DNA from: Listeria_A hofi
GTDB taxonomy: Bacteria > Bacillota > Bacilli > Lactobacillales > Listeriaceae
Assembly (NCBI RefSeq): GCF_963575615.1
Contig: NZ_CAUYTL010000030.1
Span: 1-39,320 of the forward strand
Length of the DNA: 39,320 nt
Reading direction: 5' to 3'
A model generated the notes under the pieces. The model saw only the letters and a list, made by a program, of their open reading frames with translations, was not told the DNA's origin and searched no databases. Positions 33,343-39,320 of this stretch are shown here, piece after piece (the stretch's first letter is position 1; each line of letters starts with the position of its first letter). The position numbers and the translations under genes are program-made.

Positions 33343-34266
33343 CTATTTTGTTACAATAACGTCTGAATGTGCTATTCCGCCAGCTACACCTTGGCTTAAG
33401 AAAATAACAGCACTTGTATTCGTTGCTCCTGTAGTGAACGTCAGCATGCCTTGAGTATAATCTGTAGATGATACGAATACGTTAGCTTGTACACCCCCAT
33501 AACTCTTCACACCAAGGGAAAGACGTGCACCGTTCTCTACTTTCCCGTACGTGGAAACGGTATAAGTTGTGTTTGGAAGTAAGCCTGTGATTGTTTGCTC
33601 AATGCTCGAATTGCCTTCTAGTTTCACGACTTTGTTATCGTCTTCTGTTATGACTACTGGTGTTTCTGCTGCTGTTGCTTTCCATGTTTTCCAGCTTGTC
33701 ATAGCCAAATCGAACATACCATTTTTCGTTAGATTGCCTGTTTGAGAAGCTTGTAAGTCTGCAAATAATGTCGTTGCGCGTGCTAATTCCGCTTCAAATG
33801 TTGCTTTTGCTTTCAAACCAGTTGGTACTGCGGCTACTGCTGCTGTTGCTGTTGCTAACTCTTCTTCAGTTGCTGTCATTTTGATTGCGCCATTGCTTGT
33901 TGTTACTGGTGTTAAATAATCCGTGCTAACAGATGTTTTTGAGGTGAATAGTGCTTCTAAAGCTGCTGTTGCTGCAATAACTTCTGGACGCTCGCTTTCA
34001 GGTGTAGAGTCTTTGAATACTACTGCATCTACCATACCAGTACTAGTTCCTGTACCTTTCATTAAGAACACAGTTGCTGATTTATTCGTTGCACCCGTGC
34101 GAATCGTGATACTTGCTTTCGTATAATCTGCTCCGCTAACGCGACCAGTTTTTTGTGCACCACCATAGTTTTTCACACCAACGCTGACATAACCGCTGTT
34201 ATCTGCTTTACCGTAAATTTCAAGGGTATATGTCGTGTTTGGTTGTAAACCAGTGATACTTCTACT
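33343..34266 (-). pseudogene. 5'-truncated protein with two carbohydrate-binding-like modules
   Basis: An open frame of 307 codons has no plausible start: it runs back to a TGA at 34267-34269 and already begins inside a domain (SRSITGLQPNTTYTLEIYGK). Two homologous beta-sandwich modules (TGLxPNTTYT, GVKxYGG, YTxxxxTxxTGATNxSA) lie at the two ends, separated by an Ala/Thr-rich helical linker. This is the usual C-terminus of secreted glycan-active enzymes or adhesins, but the signal peptide and any catalytic domain are missing. An ATG at 34176 would start mid-module with no ribosome site. I call it the 3' remnant of a larger gene. Confidence 0.7.
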
Positions 34267-34490
34267 TCATTTATTTTAAAATAAGAATTTTGTTCTTTTC
34301 TTCGACTGCTTGCTGAATCGCTATTACATAAATAATTATAGTATATTTCTTTTTGCAAATTTGCCCTCTTCTGTTGCTGATTGTTCCTTTGATGTCATTT
34401 CTATATTTATTGTTGTATATGAGTGAAATATGAATATTAGCAGTGCGTTAGGTTAGGCTCATTCTCATCCCTTATTTCAGCAGTACAACG

Positions 34491-34550
34491 CAAAAAAGAA
34501 CCCATTTCTAATGCCACTTTACTTTGACAATTACAAATAGGCTCTCTTTT
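34491..34550. terminator. Bidirectional terminator after the SDR gene
   Basis: AGAACCCATTT (34497-34507) pairs with AAATAGGCTCT (34535-34545), 11 bp with two G-U. There is an A-run on the left and a T-run on the right. Between 34270 and 34490 I see no gene; a TATAAT at about 34340 on the minus strand lacks a good -35. Confidence 0.7.
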
Positions 34551-34576
34551 TATAATATTTCAATTACCTTCGCGCA

Positions 34577-35296
34577 TTAAAATAATCCACCATTATAATC
34601 AGCTACATTACCATTGAAGTTAATGATCTCACTATTATGGTTTTTACCATCAAAAATAATATCCGTAATTAGCTTGCCTGCCTCCGGAACCGTCTTCATG
34701 AAATCATCGGCCATGTTGTCATTTAAATCAGTTGTTACCCCACCAGGCATAATTCCAAAAATTTCAACTGGCGTTCCTGCACTTATAAAATTCTGCGCGA
34801 AACTTTGCGTCATCGCGTTTAGTGCGGCTTTACTCGTTTTATAGGCAAATGGGTTAAAGAAATCGGACATGCCAATTGGTATCGTGATATTTAAAATACG
34901 TCCGCTATTCGCTTCCAGTGTCGGCAAGAGTTGTTGTGTCAGGTCAAACGTACCGAAAACATTCGTCTCTACGACTTCTCTTAGCTCATCTACTGTGAAT
35001 TCGGAACCCGGTTTTCTCATATCTCCTGGAATTCCGGCATTGTTAATCAGCATTGTAAGGTCAGCATGTTGCGATTTAATCGTATTTACCGCCGCCGAAA
35101 TCGTTTCGTGACTTTGCAAATCAATATTTACGTAAGTCGCGTCAACTCCTTCTTCTTTTAGTTCCTCAGTCGCCGCGAGACCTCGCCCCTCATCACGCGC
35201 TCCTAGCAAAACAGTCCAGCCGTTTTCGCCCATCTGGCGCGCTATTTCCTTGCCAATTCCTTTGTTTGCTCCTGTGATAAAAACCTTTTTTGTCAT
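34577..35296 (-). CDS. Short-chain dehydrogenase/reductase
   Basis: A 239-aa classical SDR: cofactor motif TGANKGIG (8-15), NNAG near 83-86, and catalytic YKTSK near 150 after the NITIPIG strand. The catalytic Ser, usually found in a NxSS stretch, is not obvious (LNITIPIGMS), so the Ser may be the one in GMS. It probably uses NADP(H) to reduce a carbonyl; the substrate is unknown. Start is ATG 35296, six bases after AGGAGGAGA; an earlier start at 35320 would bury this site. A monocistron between groEL and the EPS region. Confidence 0.87.
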   Translation of the reverse strand: MTKKVFITGANKGIGKEIARQMGENGWTVLLGARDEGRGLAATEELKEEGVDATYVNIDLQSHETISAAVNTIKSQHADLTMLINNAGIPGDMRKPGSEFTVDELREVVETNVFGTFDLTQQLLPTLEANSGRILNITIPIGMSDFFNPFAYKTSKAALNAMTQSFAQNFISAGTPVEIFGIMPGGVTTDLNDNMADDFMKTVPEAGKLITDIIFDGKNHNSEIINFNGNVADYNGGLF

Positions 35297-35381
35297 CGTT
35301 TGTCTCCTCCTATTCTTCATGTCGCTTTCACTATAAACCTAATTTGAGAGGTTATCAAATGTTAACTTACAGGAAATAGAA

Positions 35382-35420
35382 AAAGCTCCCGACCAGACGA
35401 ATAATCCAGTCGAAAGCTTT
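35382..35420 (-). terminator. Terminator of groESL
   Basis: Minus strand: AAAGCTTTCGACT (35408-35420) pairs with GGTCGGGAGCTTT (35382-35394), 13 bp with several G-U, then a T-rich stretch. It lies 27 nt after the groEL stop. Confidence 0.75.
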
Positions 35421-35446
35421 CTTCTAAAAGTATGGTTGGCGAACAA

Positions 35447-37078
35447 TCACATCATGCCACCCATACCACCCATTCCCATATCAGGAACGCCACCGCCACC
35501 AGCATTTTCTTCTGGACGGTCTGCAACGACTGCTTCTGTTGTAAGAAGAAGTGCTGCAACGGATGATGCATTTTGTAATGCAGAACGGGTTACTTTTGTT
35601 GGATCGACAATTCCTGCTTCAATCATGTTGACCCATTCGCCGTTTGCTGCGTTAAATCCTACGCCGATTTTCTCATTTTTCAAGCGTTCTACGATAACAG
35701 AGCCTTCTAAGCCTGCGTTATGCGCGATTTGGCGAACTGGTTCTTCTAGTGAACGAAGAACGATTTTCACGCCTGTTGCTTCGTCGCCTGTTGCTTCGAT
35801 TGCTGCGACTTTGTTGTATACGTTGACAAGAGCTGTACCACCACCGGATACGATACCTTCTTCAACAGCTGCACGTGTTGAGTTCAGTGCGTCTTCAATG
35901 CGTAGTTTACGTTCTTGTAACTCTGTCTCTGTCGCTGCCCCAACTTTAACGACCGCAACACCCCCTGCTAATTTTGCAAGGCGTTCTTGTAATTTTTCTT
36001 TGTCGAACTCGGATGTTGTTTCTTCCATTTGTGCGCGTAATTGGTTCACACGAGTCGAGATTTGGGCACTATTTCCTACACCTTCTACGATTGTTGTTGC
36101 TTCTTTTGTGACCATTACTTTAGCCGCATTACCAAGTTGCTCCATTGTTGTTGTTTTCAACTCTAAATTTAGTTCTTCGGTGATAACTCGTCCGCCAGTT
36201 AGGATACTAATATCTTCTAGCATTGCTTTACGACGATCACCGAACCCTGGCGCCTTCACTGCGACAACGTTGAACGTACCGCGTAATTTATTTAACACGA
36301 GCGTTTGTTGCGCTTCGCCTTCTACGTCTTCTGCGATAATGAGAAGTGGGCGATTTTGTTGAACCACTTGCTCTAAAATTGGCAGGATTTCTTGCGTGTT
36401 ATTGATTTTTTTGTCAGTGATTAGGATATACGGATTTTCTAAAACAGCCTCCATTTTATCCGGATCAGTAACCATGTATGGGCTTGAGTAGCCACGGTCA
36501 AATTGCATACCTTCTACGACATCCAATTCTGTTGCAAAGCCTTTGGATTCTTCAATCGTGATAACGCCGTCATTGCCAACACGTTCCATTGCTTCTGCGA
36601 TCAGTTGACCAACTTCTTCATCACCTGATGAGATTGCAGCAACTTGAGCGATTGACTCCTTACCTTCGATTGGTTTTGAGATTGCTTTTAGTTCTGTAAT
36701 AGCTGTTGCAACGGCTTTCTCGATTCCGCGACGAATACCGACTGGGTTAGCACCAGCCGTAACATTTTTTAAACCTTCTTGAATCATCGCTTGCGCTAAA
36801 ACTGTCGCCGTTGTTGTTCCATCACCAGCAACATCATTTGTCTTACTAGCGACCTCAGATACTAATTTTGCACCCATATTTTCAAAAGCATCTTCTAATT
36901 CAATTTTTTTTGCGATTGTTACACCATCATTTGTGATAAGTGGCGAACCAAATTTCTTTTCCAATACAACATTTCGTCCTTTTGGTCCTAAAGTTACTTT
37001 TACAGCATTTGCTAATTGATCAACACCACGAAGCATTGCGCGGCGTGCGTCTTCACTAAATTTAATATCTTTTGCCAT
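35447..37078 (-). CDS. groEL: Chaperonin GroEL (60 kDa)
   Basis: The 543-aa ATP-driven folding chaperone subunit has MAKDIKFSEDARRAM, VTLGPKGRNVVLEK, the nucleotide motif GDGTTTATVLA (about 86-96), GGGTAL near 413 and the C-terminal GGM tail. Length is full. It is the second gene of the groES-groEL operon, but here 344 bp separates the two instead of the usual few tens; the gap holds repeat units. AGGAGG precedes the ATG. Confidence 0.98.
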   Translation of the reverse strand: MAKDIKFSEDARRAMLRGVDQLANAVKVTLGPKGRNVVLEKKFGSPLITNDGVTIAKKIELEDAFENMGAKLVSEVASKTNDVAGDGTTTATVLAQAMIQEGLKNVTAGANPVGIRRGIEKAVATAITELKAISKPIEGKESIAQVAAISSGDEEVGQLIAEAMERVGNDGVITIEESKGFATELDVVEGMQFDRGYSSPYMVTDPDKMEAVLENPYILITDKKINNTQEILPILEQVVQQNRPLLIIAEDVEGEAQQTLVLNKLRGTFNVVAVKAPGFGDRRKAMLEDISILTGGRVITEELNLELKTTTMEQLGNAAKVMVTKEATTIVEGVGNSAQISTRVNQLRAQMEETTSEFDKEKLQERLAKLAGGVAVVKVGAATETELQERKLRIEDALNSTRAAVEEGIVSGGGTALVNVYNKVAAIEATGDEATGVKIVLRSLEEPVRQIAHNAGLEGSVIVERLKNEKIGVGFNAANGEWVNMIEAGIVDPTKVTRSALQNASSVAALLLTTEAVVADRPEENAGGGGVPDMGMGGMGGMM

Positions 37079-37090
37079 AATTATTCCTCC

Positions 37091-37303
37091 TATTGTTGAG
37101 GCACTATGAAGTGCCTTTACTGAATTAGAGCCTCAATATACATGAGAGCTTAGCGAGCATGTAATCCATCAGTGGCACTATGAAGTGCCCTTGCTGAATT
37201 AGAGCCTCAATATGCATGAGAGCTTAGCGAACATGTAATCCATCAGTGGCACTATGATGCGCCTTTCACTGAACTAGACCTCAATATACATGGAGCGTAA
37301 TCC
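37091..37303. repeat. Structured repeat, two full and one short unit, between groES and groEL
   Basis: The same 41-nt core as in the 7.4-7.9 kb array occurs at 37127-37167 and 37201-37241 (period 74 bp). A shortened 28-nt copy is at 37276-37303. The left arm GAGGCACT (37098-37105) is preceded by TTGTTG, as in the other array, and pairs with AGAGCCTC (37127-37134) with one mismatch; it also forms the inner hairpin AGGCACT-atga-AGTGCCT. The repeats would be transcribed in the groESL mRNA. The remaining spacer (37304-37422) shows nothing recognisable. Confidence 0.88.
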
Positions 37304-37422
37304 ACTCCCAGCCCAACTTCAAAAGCCAGACTTTCGAAATTTTCGATGCTCCGTAAAACAAAGTTCAGTTTTTCACTACACCCTCACAAAATTTTCTCAA
37401 GACTAGCAAACTCTTTCTGCTT

Positions 37423-37707
37423 CTATTTAACTACTGCCAATATATCCGATTCTCTCACAATCAAGTAGTCTTTCCCGTCATACGTGACTTCTGTGCCTGA
37501 GTATTTGGAGAAGATAATGTGATCTTGTTCTGTAACTTCTAGTGCTACTGTATCGCCGTTATCAAGTACTCGGCCGCTTCCGACTGCTACGACTTTACCT
37601 TCTTGCGGCTTCTCTTGCGCTGAATCTGGTAGTACAATACCACTTGCCGTTTTCTCTTCTGCTTCCAAAACTTCGATAATAACGCGATCTCCTAATGGTT
37701 TTAACAA
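37423..37707 (-). CDS. groES: Co-chaperonin GroES (10 kDa)
   Basis: The 94-aa lid of the GroEL cage has MLKPLGDRVIIE, the mobile loop region EEKTASGIVLPDSAQEKP (about 16-33), GKVVAVGSGR and EYLIVRESDILAV-like C-terminus. Length and sequence are standard. AGGAGG lies ahead of the ATG. It is preceded by a CIRCE operator and a SigA-type promoter, so HrcA repression relieved by heat is expected. Confidence 0.98.
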   Translation of the reverse strand: MLKPLGDRVIIEVLEAEEKTASGIVLPDSAQEKPQEGKVVAVGSGRVLDNGDTVALEVTEQDHIIFSKYSGTEVTYDGKDYLIVRESDILAVVK

Positions 37708-37742
37708 TTAAAACAACCTCCTCAAGTCTATGTTTATGATTT

Positions 37743-37769
37743 TTAGCACTCTTATCATTAGAGTGCTAA
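37743..37769 (-). promoter_or_regulatory. CIRCE operator (HrcA site)
   Basis: TTAGCACTC, 9 bp, GAGTGCTAA: an exact match to the CIRCE consensus. It sits between the promoter and the groES start, 36 bp before the ATG. Confidence 0.97.
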
Positions 37770-37779
37770 TCCACTTCTT

Positions 37780-37808
37780 ATATTATAAAAGATATGTGGA
37801 AATTGCAA
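37780..37808 (-). promoter_or_regulatory. Promoter of groESL
   Basis: Minus strand TTGCAA (37803-37808), 17-bp spacer, TAATAT (37780-37785), with an overlapping TATAAT. The CIRCE element starts 10 bp downstream, covering the transcription start. Confidence 0.7.
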
Positions 37809-38279
37809 GTATTTACACCTAAAAAAATGGGACTGATTTTCAGTTATTGTATCATCCTTATGTAACTTTTAGACTTAAATGGCGTAAATTTTATAAGTTA
37901 AAAAAAGCATGTTCTAAAAAGAATCATCAGAACGCGTTTGGCGGGATTAGGATAGCATCAGACATTTTTTTAAGCAGCAAACAAAAAACATCGTGGAGAA
38001 GGGAATTCACATTTTCATGCTTAGAAGAAAAGGTTGCACTAAAACTATCACTATTTCCTCTTGCAAGCTCGGTTTCAACAGCTACATTAGCTACCGAGAT
38101 TACACCCTAACCTTCCGAAAGCAAATAAATGAAGTGGTTATCGCGACTACCAACGTTCAAGCAGAGGAAGACACAATCGTCCCCTGCTTTAGAGCTAGAA
38201 ACGAATAATACAGGTGATATTTTTGATGATGCTTTGTAAGAAATGTACACCACTTGAAACCAAAAGTGACACCCACTTG
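37809..38279. other. Intergenic region without a supported gene
   Basis: Short open frames exist on both strands, the longest on the plus strand at 37847-38110 and 37993-38208, but they lack ribosome sites and recognisable domains. I see no RNA gene or repeat. Confidence 0.5.
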
Positions 38280-38308
38280 TTGCTTGTTGCCTCAATAATT
38301 AGTACAAT
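38280..38308 (+). promoter_or_regulatory. Promoter of the CPBP-ydiK operon
   Basis: TTGCTT (38280-38285), 17-bp spacer, TACAAT (38303-38308), 44 bp before the chosen TTG start. Confidence 0.55.
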
Positions 38309-38352
38309 AGGAAAATGAGATAAATCGTGTGCACTTGAAAGGTCGTGTTATT

Positions 38353-39039
38353 TTGAATAAACGTTATTGGTATGTACTACTTACATATTTTGCAGCTTAC
38401 TTTTCTTCATTAATTGGAGCTCCGATTGTAATGGGGATTTTGCGGGCGGCAACGGACTTGTCGGATAAGCAAGTTATTACGTATGCCTCGGTTTATTGGA
38501 GTGTGTTCAGTAATTTGGTGGCGCTCATTATTATTTGGATGATACTTCGTAAAACGCCTCGAACGACAAAGATTGAGCAAGGCGAACCGACATCTATTGG
38601 AAAAAGTGTGGCTTATGCTGTGCTTGGTTTTATTGCGTTACTTTTCGGTCAATCGATTTCGGTTTTTATTATGGGATTACTCGGAATTACTGGGGTTTCA
38701 CCAAATACAGAAATGCTCGGTGAATTGGCTCGGGCAGTACCATTGATGATTGTTTTCACATCGATTTTGGCGCCTATTTTAGAAGAAATTGTTTTTCGGA
38801 AAATTATTTATGGAGGCTTGGCGTCGCGGATGAATATTCACGTGGCAGCTGTCATTAGTTCTGTTTTCTTTGGGTTAATGCATATGGACTTAACTTTCCT
38901 ACTCGTCTACGTTGTGATTGGGCTTATGCTATGTTATATTTACACAAAAACGAAACGGATTGCTGTGCCAATTGCAGCGCATATGTTGATGAACGTGCTC
39001 GCGATGGTCGGTCAGTTTATGCTAGGAGGCGGATCATGA
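38353..39039 (+). CDS. CPBP-family (CAAX/Abi) intramembrane metalloprotease
   Basis: The 228-aa protein has about six to seven membrane helices with the CPBP motifs: EEIVFRK (about 144-150), FFGLMHM around 176-182 and the late His in AAHMLMN. The Glu-Glu and His residues would hold the catalytic centre in the membrane. Start is TTG 38353 (NKRYWYV), with AAAGG about 10 bases upstream; a GTG at 38329 has no ribosome site. It overlaps the next small gene by ATGA. Bacillus has the same pair, YdiL-YdiK, beside groESL. Function is unknown in this setting. Confidence 0.88.
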   Translation: MNKRYWYVLLTYFAAYFSSLIGAPIVMGILRAATDLSDKQVITYASVYWSVFSNLVALIIIWMILRKTPRTTKIEQGEPTSIGKSVAYAVLGFIALLFGQSISVFIMGLLGITGVSPNTEMLGELARAVPLMIVFTSILAPILEEIVFRKIIYGGLASRMNIHVAAVISSVFFGLMHMDLTFLLVYVVIGLMLCYIYTKTKRIAVPIAAHMLMNVLAMVGQFMLGGGS

Positions 39040-39227
39040 AAAACCCTTTAGCTATGCAAGGTCTCATTTATTTAGTGCTTGCCGTTGTGTTTGTTTATTT
39101 TGCAATTAGCCAAGTTAACATGAATGGCTGGACAGTTATGACGTATTTAATGATTGCAATGGCTACTGTAAATACCGTAACTGGAATTAGATTTGTGACG
39201 GTTGGCTTAATGAAGAAAAAAGAGTAG
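39036..39227 (+). CDS. YdiK-like small membrane protein (DUF4305)
   Basis: A 63-aa protein with two hydrophobic segments (about 8-24 and 33-55) and a basic tail MKKKE, matching the size and neighbourhood of Bacillus YdiK. The ATG follows AGGAGGCGG and overlaps the TGA of the CPBP gene, so the two are translated together. Function is not known. Confidence 0.82.
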   Translation: MKNPLAMQGLIYLVLAVVFVYFAISQVNMNGWTVMTYLMIAMATVNTVTGIRFVTVGLMKKKE

Positions 39228-39245
39228 GTCGGGAACCTGCTCTTT
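39219..39245 (-). terminator. Hairpin terminator reading leftward
   Basis: AAAGAGTAGGT (39219-39229) pairs with ACCTGCTCTTT (39235-39245), 11 bp with one G-U. On the minus strand TTTTTT follows directly, so it would stop transcripts from the right; the plus strand has no T-run. Confidence 0.65.
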
Positions 39246-39249
39246 AAAG

Positions 39250-39320
39250 TGGTACCCATGTCAAGGACACTTGTAAAAAGAAAGAATTAAGCACTCGCTA
39301 AAAGATGGTTTCTGTATTGT
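39250..39320 (-). mobile_element. End of an IS3-family element entering the window
   Basis: On the minus strand the last 34 bases (39320-39287) read QYRNHLLASA-stop, the usual C-terminus of IS3-family OrfB transposases (SPVQYRNxLLA). The following TGTCCTTGACATGGGTACCA (39269-39250) looks like the terminal inverted repeat. Most of the element lies outside the window, so family and intactness cannot be judged. Confidence 0.6.

Noticed and set aside
34173..34358. 61-residue minus-strand open frame upstream of the carbohydrate-binding remnant
   Set aside because: It overlaps the remnant in another frame and its second half is just an out-of-frame reading of the binding module.
37847..38208. Two overlapping small open frames on the plus strand upstream of the CPBP gene
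   Set aside because: No ribosome sites, no recognisable domain and unusual composition; not supported as genes.
38236..38282. Sequence containing ACACCACTTGAAACCAAAAG, resembling an insertion-sequence end
   Set aside because: No transposase remnant could be read next to it and no matching second end was found.

Overview
The window comes from a low-GC Gram-positive bacterium and looks most like Listeria in the broad sense. The basis is protein style, Shine-Dalgarno-led starts, a CIRCE-controlled groES-groEL pair next to a CPBP protease and a YdiK-like protein, and a Vga/Lmo0919-type ABC-F gene. The genus is an inference from remembered gene content, not from a search.

Left part (1-19200), a housekeeping and stress region. 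It holds a response regulator cut by the window edge, a membrane-anchored HSL-type esterase, argG-argH, a VOC protein, a FabK-type reductase and a ROK sugar kinase with a cre-like site. A structured repeat array (7360-7879) follows. Next come a RelA/SpoT-type HD hydrolase, an alpha-carbonic anhydrase, an Eis-like acetyltransferase, and an ABC-F resistance protein with a possible attenuating leader. After these lie a formate/nitrite transporter, a GyrI-like protein, ung and a secreted SGNH hydrolase. An IS3 remnant precedes a divergent MhqD/MhqO-like pair and an isochorismatase-fold hydrolase.

Middle part (19407-34266), one long minus-strand exopolysaccharide locus. It encodes a priming sugar transferase, a lipoprotein, a BY-kinase, Wzy, Wzz, a small HTH protein, three GT2 glycosyltransferases, UDP-glucose dehydrogenase, a CapK/PaaK-like enzyme, a CDP-glycerol phosphotransferase with its cytidylyltransferase, a Wzx flippase, a sugar epimerase and an SGNH-like protein. 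The set suggests an undecaprenol-linked, Wzx/Wzy-built acidic polymer containing uronic acid and glycerol-phosphate, possibly acylated. The locus carries several lesions: two frameshifts in wzx, one in a GT2 gene, an early stop in the BY-kinase gene, and an adjoining carbohydrate-binding gene with no 5' end. No comparable lesion was seen in the single-copy genes outside it.

Right part (34577-39320). It contains an SDR oxidoreductase, groEL, groES with CIRCE and promoter, a CPBP protease gene and a ydiK-like gene. The end of an IS3-family element runs off the edge.

The least explained structure is a dispersed intergenic repeat. It has a 41-nt core preceded by a hairpin whose two arms change together between copies (GAGGTTCT/AGAACCTC, GATATTCT/AGAATATC, near-paired GAGGCACT/AGAGCCTC). 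It occurs as a five-copy array downstream of the HD hydrolase gene and as two full copies plus a short one inside the groES-groEL spacer.
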